Origin: Yersinia nurmii
GTDB taxonomy: Bacteria > Pseudomonadota > Gammaproteobacteria > Enterobacterales > Enterobacteriaceae
Assembly (NCBI RefSeq): GCF_001112925.1
Contig: NZ_CPYD01000007.1
Location: forward strand, 124,001-188,000
Length of the DNA stretch: 64,000 nucleotides
Reading direction: 5' to 3'
The translations under genes were made by a program, and so were the position numbers. Under the pieces are notes generated by a model. It saw only the letters and a list, made by a program, of their open reading frames with translations. It did not search any database and was not told where the DNA came from. Each line of letters begins with the position of its first letter. Positions within the stretch are counted from its first letter, which is position 1. This document shows, in pieces, positions 1 through 10,135 of this stretch.

Positions 1-133
1 TATTGAGCCAATCGGTGAAATATGCGCATAGTTAAATCCGGAAGTGTTTGTATTAATTGTTCACTATTAGTTCCCTAAATACTACGCCATACTTTTGTCA
101 CTGCCAGCAGGCTCACAATTTTATGAGGTAAAT

Positions 134-955
134 ATGTACCGCTTAGCCGCTTTCGATATGGATGGAACCTTATTAATGCGTAACCATCAGATCGGTGAAG
201 CGACTTTAGAAGTGCTACATCAATTACATCAGAGACAGATGGTGGTTACTTTTGCTACCGGACGTCATTACATTGATATGAAAGGTATTTTATCCAATTT
301 AGGCATTAAAGGTTATCTGATTACTGGTAACGGAACTCGTATTCATGATATTGATGGCAAGAAATTGCAGGGTACAGATTTACCCGCGGAATTAGTGCAG
401 TTCGTTCTGGGAACCACCTGGTCTACCAATGCCAGCATGCATATTTTTCGCGATGAAGGCTGGTTTACTAATCGTGACGATCCGTCGCAGTTAGCGGCGC
501 ATAAGCTGAGCGGGTTTCAATACCGGCTCACTGAATTTAACCAGCTACCTTTGGCAGGAACACACAAAATTTGTTTCTGCGCGTCTCACGAAGAGCTGTT
601 GCCGTTGAAAGAGAGGCTGGCTGCGCGGATGGGGCAAGAGGTGGATTTGTGTTTTTCTGCTAGGGAGTGCCTGGAAGTTTTACCTCGTAACTGTAATAAA
701 GGCGCTGCACTGGCTTCGTTGACAGAACTATTAGATGTTGAAATGTCAGAATGTATGGCATTTGGCGATGCAATGAATGATAAAGAAATGCTTGAGCAAG
801 TTGGGCGCGGAATGGTCATGGGTAACGCATTGCCTCAACTTAAATCAGCACTTCCACAGCTTCAGGTTATTGGCCATTGTGAACAACAGGCCGTAGCTCA
901 CTATTTGCAACATTGGCTAAGTTCACCACACCTCACCTATTCCCCCGAATTCTGA
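134..955 (+). CDS. cof: HAD-family phosphatase Cof (HMP-PP phosphatase)
   Basis: Cytosolic HAD-superfamily hydrolase of the Cof subfamily. In E. coli, Cof dephosphorylates the thiamin intermediate HMP-pyrophosphate and other small phosphates. The first catalytic motif DMDGTLL lies at residues 8-14, with the nucleophile and acid/base Asp pair. The late motif [11 protein letters not shown], near residue 212, supplies the Mg-binding acidic residues, and the large C2 cap lies between them. I start at ATG 134 because a GAGG ribosome site sits just upstream and the product is then 273 residues, the size of E. coli Cof. An in-frame start at 95 would add 13 unconserved residues. A terminator follows directly. 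The family assignment is firm; the exact substrate is by homology. Confidence 0.93.
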   Translation: MYRLAAFDMDGTLLMRNHQIGEATLEVLHQLHQRQMVVTFATGRHYIDMKGILSNLGIKGYLITGNGTRIHDIDGKKLQGTDLPAELVQFVLGTTWSTNASMHIFRDEGWFTNRDDPSQLAAHKLSGFQYRLTEFNQLPLAGTHKICFCASHEELLPLKERLAARMGQEVDLCFSARECLEVLPRNCNKGAALASLTELLDVEMSECMAFGDAMNDKEMLEQVGRGMVMGNALPQLKSALPQLQVIGHCEQQAVAHYLQHWLSSPHLTYSPEF

Positions 956-972
956 GGTGATTGCTATTAGCC

Positions 973-998
973 AGCCGGATATTTATCCGGCTTTTTTT
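973..998 (+). terminator. Rho-independent terminator after cof
   Basis: The inverted repeat AGCCGGAT / ATCCGGCT has a short AT loop and is followed by seven T residues. It lies 17 bases past the cof stop codon. Confidence 0.85.
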
Positions 999-1045
999 GC
1001 TTATGATCGGTCAGCTTTAAATAAATTGGCCGATCAGCTGGATGA

Positions 1046-2086
1046 TTACAGGTTTTCCAGTTCTGCCTTAAAACCGGTTAAATCCCCGATGTTGGCGCTC
1101 ACCCATTCCGGGTTGTAATAAGTATCCAGATAGCGTTCACCGCTGTCGCATAGCAGAGTGACAATAGCTCCGGACTCGCCTTTTTCACGCATTTGTCGGG
1201 CTAACTGTAAAGCACCCCATACGTTAGTGCCGGTGGATGCGCCCACTTTGCGACCCAACACACCTTCTAACCAATGTGCCGTTGCAACGCTGGCCGCGTC
1301 AGGAACGCGTAGCATGCTATCGATCACTTCAGGAATAAAAGAAGGTTCGGCGCGCGGGCGGCCAATCCCTTCAATGCGGCTGCCGCAGGTGCCAGTTACG
1401 CTGCGATCCCGATTGCAGAAGCAATCGTAAAAGACTGAGTTTTCCGGATCGACGACCATCAATTGAGTATTATGCCCCTGATAGCGAATATAACGGCCCA
1501 GCGTCGCCGAAGTGCCACCGGTTCCTGCGCTCATCACAATGTAATTGGGAACGGTAAAGGGTTCGCGGGCCATCTGGCGATAGATACTATCGGCAATATT
1601 ATTATTTCCACGCCAATCGGTAGCTCGCTCAGCGTAGGTGAATTGATCCATATAATGACCGTTTAATTCTTTTGCCAACTGCTCGGACGCGGCATAAATT
1701 TGCCCCGCATGATCGACAAAGTGGCAGCGACCACCGTAAAAGGCAATTTGTTCGACTTTTTTGCGAGCGGTGCAGCTCGGCATAACCGCAATAAAAGGCA
1801 ACCCAATCAGGCGGGCAAAGTAGGCTTCAGAAACCGCAGTGCTGCCAGAAGAGGCCTCAATAATGGTTGTCCCTTCCTTTATCCAGCCGTTACACAGGCC
1901 GTAAAGAAATAGAGAGCGTGCCAGCCGGTGTTTCAGACTACCGGTTGGATGGGTGCTTTCGTCTTTCAGATACAAGTAAATGCCAGGAAAATCAGGCAAA
2001 TTTAAGCGAATTAGGTGCGTATCAGCTGAGCGTTGGAAATCCGCTTCTATTTCACTGATGGCGTTTTTTACCCAAGTATTGGTCAT
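1046..2086 (-). CDS. PLP-dependent cysteine synthase-family protein, probable L-cysteine desulfhydrase (CdsH-like)
   Basis: Fold-type II PLP enzyme of the cysteine synthase/cystathionine beta-synthase family, 346 residues. The motif [11 protein letters not shown], near residues 46-56, carries the PLP-binding lysine. EASSGSTAV, near 78-86, is the substrate loop, and [14 protein letters not shown], near 185-198, is the phosphate-binding glycine loop. It is divergently transcribed from a DecR-type Lrp regulator. The same pairing exists in Salmonella, where the enzyme next to ybaO (CdsH) was reported as a cysteine desulfhydrase, and DecR controls cysteine detoxification in E. coli. I therefore infer that it degrades L-cysteine to pyruvate, ammonia and sulfide. 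A cysteine synthase activity cannot be excluded from sequence. Confidence 0.8.
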   Translation of the reverse strand: MTNTWVKNAISEIEADFQRSADTHLIRLNLPDFPGIYLYLKDESTHPTGSLKHRLARSLFLYGLCNGWIKEGTTIIEASSGSTAVSEAYFARLIGLPFIAVMPSCTARKKVEQIAFYGGRCHFVDHAGQIYAASEQLAKELNGHYMDQFTYAERATDWRGNNNIADSIYRQMAREPFTVPNYIVMSAGTGGTSATLGRYIRYQGHNTQLMVVDPENSVFYDCFCNRDRSVTGTCGSRIEGIGRPRAEPSFIPEVIDSMLRVPDAASVATAHWLEGVLGRKVGASTGTNVWGALQLARQMREKGESGAIVTLLCDSGERYLDTYYNPEWVSANIGDLTGFKAELENL

Positions 2087-2210
2087 GTAGTGGCCTGCGA
2101 TGTTGGGGGTATCAAATTATGACTAGGTTAACGGTATTTTGGGAAAAAATTGTTGCCATTTTTACTTCTTTATTTCCTAATGAGAGAAATTTATTCTCTG
2201 GAATCGCGAT

Positions 2211-2672
2211 ATGTTAGATAAAACAGACCGAAAGCTACTGCGTATGTTGCAGGAGGATTGCACGCTCTCTCTTCAGGTTTTGGCAGAGGCGGTCAATTTG
2301 ACGTCAACGCCTTGCTGGAAAAGGCTAAAGCGTCTGGAGGATGAAGGTTATATCCGTGGCCGAGTGGCGCTTTTGGATAGCGAAAAACTGGGGCTGGGAT
2401 TAACGGCTTTCGTACTGATAAAAACCCAACAGCATAATAGCGGCTGGTATCAGGAGTTTGTGCAATTCACTAAGCAGATGCCGGAGGTACTGGCTTTCTA
2501 CCGTATGGCCGGAGAATATGACTATCTGATGCAGGTCGAAGTTGCGGATATGAAAAGCTACGATAGTTTCTATAAACGTATGGTGAATGGTGTTCCGGGT
2601 TTGATAGATGTCACTTCCAGTTTCGCAATGGAGAAAATTAAGTACACAACGGTACTACCGGTTCCTGAGTGA
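2211..2672 (+). CDS. decR: Lrp/AsnC-family transcriptional regulator DecR
   Basis: A 153-residue Lrp/AsnC regulator. The N-terminal helix-turn-helix (about residues 1-60) opens with [16 protein letters not shown] and includes [21 protein letters not shown]. The C-terminal RAM/effector domain (about 65-150) includes [13 protein letters not shown]. It matches E. coli DecR (YbaO), which senses cysteine and activates cysteine-detoxifying genes. Its gene is divergent from the cysteine desulfhydrase-like gene across a 124-base gap that must hold both promoters, so that gene is its likely target. The gap is AT-rich, but I could not pick out a convincing operator. Confidence 0.9.
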   Translation: MLDKTDRKLLRMLQEDCTLSLQVLAEAVNLTSTPCWKRLKRLEDEGYIRGRVALLDSEKLGLGLTAFVLIKTQQHNSGWYQEFVQFTKQMPEVLAFYRMAGEYDYLMQVEVADMKSYDSFYKRMVNGVPGLIDVTSSFAMEKIKYTTVLPVPE

Positions 2673-2794
2673 ATAATTCACTAAATAACAACTTTATCGA
2701 TGTTATTCTATGCCACATGAGCCGTGGCGAGAGAGTCTGACATTATTTGATTCGCTTCCATACTATTTCCCTTCATATCATGGAATAAAACTGC

Positions 2795-4564
2795 GTGAGA
2801 TTGTTTGCTCAACTAGGCTGGTACTTTCGTCGCGAATGGCGTCGCTATTTGGGTGCGGTAGTACTGCTGATCATTATTGCCATTTTACAGCTGTTACCAC
2901 CCAAATTGGTTGGGGTTATCGTAGATGGTATGACGGAAAAAACCATGTCTACCAACATGTTGTGGACATGGATTGGCGTAATGGTTGTGACTGCGGTAAT
3001 AGTGTATCTGCTACGCTACGTCTGGCGCGTATTGCTCTTCGGCGCATCCTATCAATTAGCGGTGGAATTACGCTCTAATTTCTACCGTCAGCTTAGCCGA
3101 CAGAATCCTGGCTTTTACTTGCGTCACCGCACAGGCGATCTGATGGCTCGCGCTACCAATGATGTCGATCGCGTGGTTTTCGCCGCCGGTGAAGGGGTTT
3201 TGACGCTGGTGGACTCATTGGTGATGGGCTGCGCGGTGCTGATTGTGATGAGCACACAAATCAGCTGGCAGCTGACGCTGCTGTCTTTGTTACCAATGCC
3301 GATAATGGCGATTGTAATCAAGTATTTTGGTGAATTATTGCACCAACGTTTTAAATCTGCGCAAGGGGCTTTCTCGGCGTTAAATAATCAGGCGCAAGAG
3401 AGCCTGACCAGCATTCGTATGATTAAGGCATTTGGCCTTGAGAATCATCAGTCTGAGCAGTTTTCCCGTGTAGCAACTGAGGCCGGTGCGAAAAATATGC
3501 ACGTAGCCAAGGTTGATGCCTGTTTTGATCCCACGATTTATATCGCCATCGGCGTAGCCAATTTACTGGCCATCGGCGGCGGGAGCTGGATGGTTGTGAA
3601 TGGCAGCATTACGTTAGGGCAATTAACCAGTTTTATTATGTATTTAGGGCTGATGATTTGGCCAATGCTGGCGCTTGCATGGATGTTTAATATCGTTGAG
3701 CGTGGCAGTGCCGCTTACGGTCGTATCCGCAGTTTGTTGGAAGAGGCTCCGGTTGTTGTCGATGGACAAATGCCATTACGGGCGGAACGCAGTACTTTGG
3801 CGATTGATATTCGCCGCTTTGATTATCCTGGGAGTGATAAGCCCACTTTACAAGACGTAAAATTGAAGCTGGAACCGGGAGAGATGCTGGGGCTATGTGG
3901 CCCAACCGGTTCGGGGAAAAGTACCTTACTGGCCTTGATCCAACGACAGTTTGATATAGACGAAGGCGACATTTGCTATCAGGGGCAACCTCTGACGGCT
4001 ATTCGTCTGGACGACTGGCGTGGCCGCCTGTCGGTGGTCAGCCAAACGCCATTTTTATTCTCGGATACCGTTGCAGGCAATATTGCATTGGGTAAGCCCG
4101 ACGCCACGCAGCAGGAAATAGAACAAGCGGCTCGTTTAGCCAGCGTTCACGAAGATATTCTGCGATTACCACAGGGTTACGAAACCGAAGTGGGAGAGCG
4201 GGGCGTGATGCTTTCCGGTGGACAAAAGCAGCGAATTTCTATTGCTCGCGCCCTGTTGCTTGATAGCGAAATATTGATTCTGGACGATGCTCTGTCGGCG
4301 GTTGATGGGCAGACGGAACATCAGATCTTGAAGAATCTGCGTCAGTGGGGAGCATCTCGCACCGTTATTATTAGCGCTCACCGTCTCTCTGCATTGACTG
4401 AGGCAAATGAAATTCTGGTCATGCAACAGGGTAGCGTGGTGCAGCGTGGCGATCATGAGCAGTTACTTAATCAATCGGGATGGTATCGGGAAATGTATCG
4501 TTATCAGCAAATTGAAGCAGCTTTAGATAGCGATGAAGGGCTGGAGGCCGAATCCGATGAGTAA
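2795..4564 (+). CDS. mdlA: ABC transporter permease/ATPase subunit MdlA
   Basis: Half-transporter of the exporter-type (type IV) ABC family, 589 residues, inner membrane. The N-terminal six-helix domain (about 1-310) opens with [20 protein letters not shown]. The ATPase domain (about 330-575) has Walker [10 protein letters not shown] near 368, signature LSGGQKQR near 473 and Walker [13 protein letters not shown]. The position normally held by the catalytic glutamate is Asp here. The start is a GTG at 2795, chosen because it begins the conserved N-terminus. Earlier in-frame starts were not supported. It overlaps mdlB by 8 bases, so the two are co-translated and form a heterodimer. The substrate is unknown; the family name 'multidrug-like' is by similarity only. 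Confidence 0.95.
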   Translation: MRLFAQLGWYFRREWRRYLGAVVLLIIIAILQLLPPKLVGVIVDGMTEKTMSTNMLWTWIGVMVVTAVIVYLLRYVWRVLLFGASYQLAVELRSNFYRQLSRQNPGFYLRHRTGDLMARATNDVDRVVFAAGEGVLTLVDSLVMGCAVLIVMSTQISWQLTLLSLLPMPIMAIVIKYFGELLHQRFKSAQGAFSALNNQAQESLTSIRMIKAFGLENHQSEQFSRVATEAGAKNMHVAKVDACFDPTIYIAIGVANLLAIGGGSWMVVNGSITLGQLTSFIMYLGLMIWPMLALAWMFNIVERGSAAYGRIRSLLEEAPVVVDGQMPLRAERSTLAIDIRRFDYPGSDKPTLQDVKLKLEPGEMLGLCGPTGSGKSTLLALIQRQFDIDEGDICYQGQPLTAIRLDDWRGRLSVVSQTPFLFSDTVAGNIALGKPDATQQEIEQAARLASVHEDILRLPQGYETEVGERGVMLSGGQKQRISIARALLLDSEILILDDALSAVDGQTEHQILKNLRQWGASRTVIISAHRLSALTEANEILVMQQGSVVQRGDHEQLLNQSGWYREMYRYQQIEAALDSDEGLEAESDE

Positions 4565-6335
4565 AGCTCGACAACTTTGGCCGACGTTAAAACGTCTGCT
4601 GGCTTATGGTTCAGCCTACAAAAAACCATTGTCTATCGCGATAGTCATGCTGTGGATTGCGGCGGCGGCAGAAGTGAGTGGCCCACTGCTGATCAGCTAT
4701 TTCATCGATAATATGGTAGCAAAAGGCAATTTGCCCTTGGCTGTGGTGAGTGGATTGGCGCTCGCCTATTTGCTGCTGCAACTCTTGGCAGCGGCGCTGC
4801 ATTATTTTCAGGCGATTCTGTTTAACCGAGCTGCCGTGGGTGTGGTGCAACAGTTGCGTATTGAAGTTATGGATGCAGCCCTACGCCAGCCGCTTAGCGC
4901 TTTTGATACTCAGCCGGTCGGTCAATTAATTTCTCGCGTCACTAACGATACCGAAGTCATTAAAGATTTATATGTAATGGTGGTTTCTACCGTGCTGAAA
5001 AGTGCGGCGTTAATCGGCGCGATGCTGGTGGCAATGTTTAGCCTTGATTGGCGTATGGCGTGGATTGCTATCTGCATTTTCCCCGCAGTTTTGGTGGTCA
5101 TGGCGCTTTATCAACGCTACAGCACGCCGGTGGTACGGCGAGTACGCGCCTATCTGGCAGACATCAACGATGGTTTTAACGAAGTCATCAACGGCATGGG
5201 GGTCATTCAGCAATTTCGCCAGCAGGCTCGTTTTGGCGAACGAATGTCTGCCGTTAATCGGGCGCATTATATGGCGCGAATGCAAACTCTGCGTCTGGAA
5301 GGTTTCCTGCTACGGCCATTACTCAGTTTGTTTTCGGCATTGGTGCTTTGCGGGCTGTTGTTACTGTTTGGGTTGAGTCCAGAAGGCTCGGTGGGCGTGG
5401 GGGTACTGTACGCGTTTATTAACTACCTTGGCCGTCTGAATGAACCTTTAATCGAGCTAACTTCTCAGCAATCAATCATGCAACAGGCGGTGGTGGCTGG
5501 GGAACGTATATTCGAACTGATGGATCGCGCTCAGCAAGGTTACGGTCAGGATAATAATCCACTGACCTGCGGTCATATCAGTGTGCGAGACGTTTCTTTC
5601 TCTTATCGTTCGGATAAAACGGTGCTAAACCACATCAATCTGGATGTACCGTCGCGAGGTTTTGTCGCATTGGTCGGGCATACCGGCAGCGGGAAAAGTA
5701 CGTTAGCCAACTTACTGATGGGTTATTACCCAGTACAGCAGGGTGAAATTCTACTGGATGGGCGCCCGCTTGACACGCTCTCCCATCAGGTGCTGCGACA
5801 GGGTGTCTCTATGGTGCAGCAAGATCCGGTGGTGCTGGCTGATTCTTTCTTTGCCAATATTACCCTAGGGCGTGATATCAGTGAGAAACAGGTTTGGCAG
5901 GCGCTGGAAACCGTTCAATTGGCATCGTTGGTCCGCGCCTTGCCGGAAGGATTGCACACTCGTTTGGGAGAGCAGGGCAATACGCTGTCGGTTGGGCAAA
6001 AACAGTTACTGGCTATGGCTCGTGTATTGGTTCAAGCGCCGCAAATCCTTATTCTGGACGAGGCAACGGCCAATATTGACTCCGGTACGGAACAGGCTAT
6101 TCAGAAAGCGTTGCACCTCATCCGAAAAAATACCACGCTGGTGGTGATTGCGCATCGTTTGTCGACCATTGTGGATGCCGACAGTATTTTGGTTCTGCAT
6201 CGTGGACAAGCGGTGGAGCAAGGCAAGCATCAGGAACTGCTTGCGCAGCAGGGCCGCTATTATCAAATGTATCAATTGCAGTTAGTTAGCGAAGAACTGG
6301 AGACGGTCGAACCGGAGGAAGCCGCGATTAGCTAG
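4557..6335 (+). CDS. mdlB: ABC transporter permease/ATPase subunit MdlB
   Basis: Second half of the MdlAB exporter, 592 residues from ATG 4557, which lies inside the end of mdlA. Membrane domain about 1-320, ATPase domain about 340-580 with Walker [10 protein letters not shown] near 377 and Walker [14 protein letters not shown], including the catalytic Glu. The signature is LSVGQKQ rather than LSGGQ. Together with the Asp in MdlA this gives one consensus and one degenerate ATP site in the heterodimer. An upstream in-frame ATG at 4533 would extend the protein into the mdlA coding region and does not match the family N-terminus ([18 protein letters not shown]). Confidence 0.95.
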   Translation: MSKARQLWPTLKRLLAYGSAYKKPLSIAIVMLWIAAAAEVSGPLLISYFIDNMVAKGNLPLAVVSGLALAYLLLQLLAAALHYFQAILFNRAAVGVVQQLRIEVMDAALRQPLSAFDTQPVGQLISRVTNDTEVIKDLYVMVVSTVLKSAALIGAMLVAMFSLDWRMAWIAICIFPAVLVVMALYQRYSTPVVRRVRAYLADINDGFNEVINGMGVIQQFRQQARFGERMSAVNRAHYMARMQTLRLEGFLLRPLLSLFSALVLCGLLLLFGLSPEGSVGVGVLYAFINYLGRLNEPLIELTSQQSIMQQAVVAGERIFELMDRAQQGYGQDNNPLTCGHISVRDVSFSYRSDKTVLNHINLDVPSRGFVALVGHTGSGKSTLANLLMGYYPVQQGEILLDGRPLDTLSHQVLRQGVSMVQQDPVVLADSFFANITLGRDISEKQVWQALETVQLASLVRALPEGLHTRLGEQGNTLSVGQKQLLAMARVLVQAPQILILDEATANIDSGTEQAIQKALHLIRKNTTLVVIAHRLSTIVDADSILVLHRGQAVEQGKHQELLAQQGRYYQMYQLQLVSEELETVEPEEAAIS

Positions 6336-6461
6336 CCCAGATTGTTAGGGGGAGCGTTTCCCCCTGAAATTCAATTCATGCCCAATTATTTTCTTCCCCG
6401 CACTAAAATCTGGCGTCTTGCGCCGCCTTTTTCGTGGAAATGCACTTTTGTGACGCGTGTA

Positions 6462-6476
6462 GCACTATTTTGGTGC
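6462..6476 (+). promoter_or_regulatory. NtrC (GlnG) binding site upstream of glnK
   Basis: GCACTATTTTGGTGC matches the NtrC dyad (GCAC-N7-GGTGC type). It is centred about 120 bases before the sigma-54 core promoter, a normal enhancer distance. A weaker half-site (TGCACTTTTGTGACG) begins at 6441. Confidence 0.85.
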
Positions 6477-6583
6477 GCAAAAAACGTACTGGTCTCCGCT
6501 GCGGTGAGATTCACACCTATACTCAAGTCGATAATCCATCCTCAACCCTCTTTTTATCAATAAATTCTTCGCTAGTTTATTTA

Positions 6584-6599
6584 TGGCACATCCTTTGCT
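6584..6599 (+). promoter_or_regulatory. Sigma-54 (RpoN) promoter of glnK-amtB
   Basis: TGGCAC-ATCCT-TTGCT is an exact match to the -24/-12 consensus, with GG and GC at the required spacing. It lies 52 bases before the glnK start, so glnK-amtB should be switched on by NtrC during nitrogen limitation. Confidence 0.92.
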
Positions 6600-6651
6600 T
6601 TATCCCTGATGTGGCAGACGGCATTCGGACTTAATTCGAGAAGGGGCAAAT

Positions 6652-6990
6652 ATGAAGCTGGTTACCGTGGTAATAAAACCATTCAAACTTGAGGATGTGC
6701 GTGAAGCCTTATCCTCCATAGGTATTCAGGGGCTGACCGTAACTGAAGTGAAAGGGTTTGGTCGCCAGAAAGGACATGCTGAACTTTATCGTGGGGCTGA
6801 ATATAGCGTTAATTTCCTACCGAAAGTCAAAATAGACATTGCTATTGCCGATGATCAATTGGATGAAGTCATTGATGTCATCAGCAAAGCGGCCTACACC
6901 GGCAAGATCGGTGATGGCAAAATTTTCGTTGCCGAGTTGCAACGGGTTATTCGCATTCGTACCGGTGAAACAGACGAAGCAGCGCTCTGA
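6652..6990 (+). CDS. glnK: Nitrogen regulatory protein P-II, GlnK
   Basis: A 112-residue trimeric PII signalling protein. Tyr51, in the T-loop RGAEYSVNF, is the uridylylation site. KGFGRQKGH and the C-terminal GKIGDGKIFV segment are PII signatures. GlnK plugs AmtB when nitrogen is plentiful and releases it when it is uridylylated. A purine-rich GAAGGGG ribosome site precedes the start. It is the first gene of the glnK-amtB unit behind the NtrC/sigma-54 promoter. GlnB is a close paralogue, but the linkage to amtB decides for glnK. Confidence 0.97.
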   Translation: MKLVTVVIKPFKLEDVREALSSIGIQGLTVTEVKGFGRQKGHAELYRGAEYSVNFLPKVKIDIAIADDQLDEVIDVISKAAYTGKIGDGKIFVAELQRVIRIRTGETDEAAL

Positions 6991-7028
6991 TTTCAGGCTC
7001 AAATTTAGTGATTAGGGATGGGTTGATA

Positions 7029-8318
7029 ATGAAAAAACTTTTATCCGTGTTGGGCCTGAGCGCAGTAGCCATATTGCCTTCAATGGCTATGGCCGCCGCG
7101 CCTGCGGTCGCTGATAAAGCCGATAACGCCTTTATGATGATCTGCACCGCGTTGGTGTTGTTCATGACTATCCCCGGCATCGCTTTGTTTTACGGCGGCT
7201 TGATTCGTTCAAAAAACGTGCTGTCGCTGATGACGCAGGTGATGGTTACTTTCGCTCTGGTCTGCGTACTGTGGATTATCTACGGTTACAGTCTGGCTTT
7301 CGGCTCCGGTAACGCATTCTTCGGTGGTTTCGAAATGGCAATGCTGAAAGGCATTGGCTTGACCAACCTGAGCGGCACTTTCTATCAATTGATTCACGTT
7401 GCGTTTCAGGCTTCATTCGCCTGTATTACTGTGGCGTTGATTGTTGGAGCCTTTGCTGAACGTATCCGCTTCTCTGCGGTGCTTATTTTCACTCTGATCT
7501 GGCTAACGTTCTCTTATTTACCTATGGCGCATATGGTGTGGGGCGGCGGTTTTTTGGCGCAGGATGGCGCGCTGGACTTTGCCGGTGGCACCGTGGTGCA
7601 TATTAACGCAGCGGTAGCCGGTTTAGTCGGTGCGTATATGCTGGGCAAACGTGCGGGCTTTGGGAAAGAAGCCTTTAAACCTCACAATTTGCCTATGGTC
7701 TTTACCGGTACCGCGATTCTGTATATCGGCTGGTTTGGCTTTAATGCTGGTTCTGCCAGTTCAGCAAATGAAATTGCCGCATTGGCCTTTATTAATACCG
7801 TGGTGGCAACAGCTGGCGCTATTTTATCTTGGGTATTTGCTGAGTGGATTTTACGCGGAAAACCATCGTTGCTCGGCGCTTGTTCAGGCTGTATCGCGGG
7901 TCTAGTCGCTATCACGCCGGCTGCGGGCACCGTGGGTGTTGGTGGCGCGCTGCTTATTGGTTTAGTCGGTGGCGTTGCTGGGTTGTGGGGCGTGGTATTA
8001 CTCAAGAAATGGCTACGTGTTGATGATACCTGTGATGTATTTGGCGTACACGGCGTCTGCGGTATCGTAGGTTGTATACTTACCGGCGTGTTTACCGCCT
8101 CATCACTGGGAGGTACCGGTTATGCGGCTGGTGTTACCATGGGGCATCAGGTCGGCGTACAGCTCTTCAGTATCGGCGTGTGTATTGTCTGGTCTGGCGT
8201 TGTCGCATTTATCGCTTTCAAAATTGCCGATGTTATCGTTGGCTTGAGAGTGCCAGAAGAGCAGGAACGCGAAGGTTTGGACGTTAACAGCCACGGTGAA
8301 AATGCTTATAACCAGTAA
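7029..8318 (+). CDS. amtB: Ammonium transporter AmtB
   Basis: Inner-membrane ammonium channel of the Amt/Rh family, 429 residues. A cleavable signal peptide of about 22-25 residues (MKKLLSVLG...AMAAAP) is followed by eleven transmembrane helices. The conserved twin histidines are seen in LPMAHMVWGGG and VFGVHGVCG, and the C-terminal tail VPEEQEREGLDVNSHGENAY is the part that contacts GlnK. ATG 7029 is chosen over the in-frame start at 7008 because an AGGGA ribosome site precedes it and the signal peptide starts there. It is co-transcribed with glnK and ends at a strong terminator. Confidence 0.97.
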   Translation: MKKLLSVLGLSAVAILPSMAMAAAPAVADKADNAFMMICTALVLFMTIPGIALFYGGLIRSKNVLSLMTQVMVTFALVCVLWIIYGYSLAFGSGNAFFGGFEMAMLKGIGLTNLSGTFYQLIHVAFQASFACITVALIVGAFAERIRFSAVLIFTLIWLTFSYLPMAHMVWGGGFLAQDGALDFAGGTVVHINAAVAGLVGAYMLGKRAGFGKEAFKPHNLPMVFTGTAILYIGWFGFNAGSASSANEIAALAFINTVVATAGAILSWVFAEWILRGKPSLLGACSGCIAGLVAITPAAGTVGVGGALLIGLVGGVAGLWGVVLLKKWLRVDDTCDVFGVHGVCGIVGCILTGVFTASSLGGTGYAAGVTMGHQVGVQLFSIGVCIVWSGVVAFIAFKIADVIVGLRVPEEQEREGLDVNSHGENAYNQ

Positions 8319-8356
8319 GAATTTGGGTTCGAGATAAGACATATTTAGCGATGATA

Positions 8357-8388
8357 GCGAAGGGGCGATATTGATTTCGCCCCTTCGT
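8357..8388. terminator. Terminator after amtB
   Basis: A 12-bp inverted repeat, GCGAAGGGGCGA pairing with TCGCCCCTTCGT, lies 38 bases past the amtB stop and between convergent amtB and tesB. The T-tract is weak, so both strength and direction are uncertain. Confidence 0.65.
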
Positions 8389-8444
8389 TGATTAATGAGG
8401 TAAGAAAGAAGTAAAACCGAATGAATCAGCGGCAGGAATACCCA

Positions 8445-9305
8445 TCAGCCGCGTAGACGAATAACTCCTTCCTGCACCGTAGAGGCAATGAGTACACCCT
8501 GGCGATTGTAAATCTGACCGCGAACAAAGCCGCGAGCGCCGGAAGCTGAAGTGCTTTCTACCGTATACAACAACCATTCGTCCAGGCGGAATGGGCGATG
8601 GAACCACATAGAATGGTCGATGGTGGCAATCTGTACTCCTGGCTCGAGGAAACCGATGCCATGAGGCTGAAGCGCCGTCGGCAAGAAGTTAAAATCAGAC
8701 GCATAGCCCAGCAAATATTGGTGGATATCCAGATCGTCCGGCATCTGACCGTTAGCACGGAACCATACGTGACGCAGTGGTTCTTCTTTGTGGCCTTTCA
8801 ACGGGTTATGGAATTTAACCGGCCGCATTTCAATCGGCTGGTGCCCAATAAATTTATCCCGCAGCTTTTCTGGAATCAGGTGCGCCAGATTTTTGGCGAT
8901 TTCCGCTTCCGATATTAAACCTTCCGGCGGTGGCACATCCGGCATCTCATTCTGATGCTCAAATCCCTCTTCAGGCGTTTGGAATGACGCGGTCATAAAG
9001 AAGATCGGTTTGCCATTTTGAATAGCGCTGACGCGGCGTGCGCTAAAGCTGGAGCCATCTCGCAGGTTTTCCACATCGTAAACGATAGGTTTGCTGCTGT
9101 CGCCGGGGCGAAGAAAATAGCTATGGAAAGAGTGAACGTAGCGATCGGCTGGTGCGGTCTGTTTCGCAGCATAAATTGCTTGGCCGACAACCTGTCCGCC
9201 AAATACCTGACGCAGCCCTAAGTCTTCGCTTTGGCCACGATAAAGACCTTCTTCGATCTTTTCCAGATTAATCAAGTTGAGGAGCTTTTGTAGTGCTTGA
9301 CCCAT
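8445..9305 (-). CDS. tesB: Acyl-CoA thioesterase II, TesB
   Basis: Cytosolic double-hotdog thioesterase that hydrolyses medium- and long-chain acyl-CoA to free fatty acid and CoA. It is 286 residues from the ATG at 9305, the same length as E. coli TesB. The sequence starts [20 protein letters not shown]. Conserved blocks include [12 protein letters not shown] (about 31-42), [13 protein letters not shown], and [19 protein letters not shown] with the C-terminal STVQEGVIR that carries catalytic residues in the E. coli enzyme. The longer in-frame start at 9365 adds 20 residues with no family support. It is a single gene convergent with amtB. Confidence 0.95.
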   Translation of the reverse strand: MGQALQKLLNLINLEKIEEGLYRGQSEDLGLRQVFGGQVVGQAIYAAKQTAPADRYVHSFHSYFLRPGDSSKPIVYDVENLRDGSSFSARRVSAIQNGKPIFFMTASFQTPEEGFEHQNEMPDVPPPEGLISEAEIAKNLAHLIPEKLRDKFIGHQPIEMRPVKFHNPLKGHKEEPLRHVWFRANGQMPDDLDIHQYLLGYASDFNFLPTALQPHGIGFLEPGVQIATIDHSMWFHRPFRLDEWLLYTVESTSASGARGFVRGQIYNRQGVLIASTVQEGVIRLRG

Positions 9306-9561
9306 AGTGTGGCCCTCTGTGTTTTCTTTCAGCATAGTGTGCTGAATTATTAGGTCGCTCGTCAATGTATTGCTATTAATTCACTATATAAACTATTGTT
9401 TGTAGAGAAACTAATTGATAACTGAATGATTAGGCTGGATGTCTGAAACGCTAGGTAGCGTTTTATGCTATAATTACCTGTCTAGGTGGTTGAAGCCACT
9501 TATTAAGAGCCGGATTTTCGATTAGTCACCGGCATTTGGATAATAAGAAGGAGACGACCCT

Positions 9562-10041
9562 ATGAAACTATGGCAGATAGTTGGCGGCGCAGCATTAACG
9601 GTAAGCTTAGCGGGTTGCGCGAATCACGGCGCAGAAATTCCTACCCAGACGGCAGGAAACACTGCAGCGACCCCGGCCGCTATTGCACAGCCATCGGTCA
9701 GAGGTACCGTAAATATTCGCGAACGCGTGGCATTGCCACCTGATGCAGTCATTACGGTAACTTTGTCTGATGCTTCTTTGGCCGATGCTCCTTCCAAAGT
9801 GATTGCTCAGCGCGCAGTACGAACCGACGGCAAGCAGGCACCTTTTACCTTCGTACTACCGTTTAATCCTGCGGAAATTACGCCTAACGCTCGGATTATC
9901 CTTAGTGCGGCGATAACTCAGAATGGCCAGTTATTATTTATCACTGATACCATTCAGGAAGTGATTAACCGTGGTCAGGGGACAAATGCGGATCTGGTAT
10001 TAGTACCAGTAACCTCCGCACCAATTCAGACTGCACCTTAA
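9562..10041 (+). CDS. ybaY: YbaY-family outer-membrane lipoprotein
   Basis: A 159-residue lipoprotein. The signal peptide ends in the lipobox LAGC with Cys19 as the lipidated residue, and residue +2 is Ala, which predicts sorting to the outer membrane. Residues about 45-150 form a YbaY/META-like domain (VRGTVNIRERVALPPDAVITVTL...). Its function is unknown. A strong AAGGAGA ribosome site stands at about 9547-9553. The position between tesB and the ATL gene is conserved in Enterobacterales. A Rho-independent terminator follows. Confidence 0.88.
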   Translation: MKLWQIVGGAALTVSLAGCANHGAEIPTQTAGNTAATPAAIAQPSVRGTVNIRERVALPPDAVITVTLSDASLADAPSKVIAQRAVRTDGKQAPFTFVLPFNPAEITPNARIILSAAITQNGQLLFITDTIQEVINRGQGTNADLVLVPVTSAPIQTAP

Positions 10042-10066
10042 TCATCCTCTGAGAATGACATAAAAG

Positions 10067-10116
10067 CAGTATGGAATAGATGCTAAGGTGCATTTTCCCA
10101 TACTGTTTTTATTTTT
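10067..10116 (+). terminator. Terminator after ybaY
   Basis: CAGTATGG and CCATACTG are separated by a long loop and followed by TTTTTATTTTT. Confidence 0.75.
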
Positions 10117-10135
10117 CTGCTTTTATTTTCCGCTA

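Noticed and set aside
1005-1036. GATCGG / CCGATC hairpin downstream of the cysteine desulfhydrase-like gene
   Set aside because: Partly palindromic but lacks a T-run in the right direction; not called as a terminator.
2710-3078. 122-codon frame overlapping the start of mdlA
   Set aside because: Lies in another frame over the conserved N-terminus of MdlA, no family resemblance.
6342-6634. Short frames between mdlB and glnK
   Set aside because: Cover the NtrC site and sigma-54 promoter; no coding signal.
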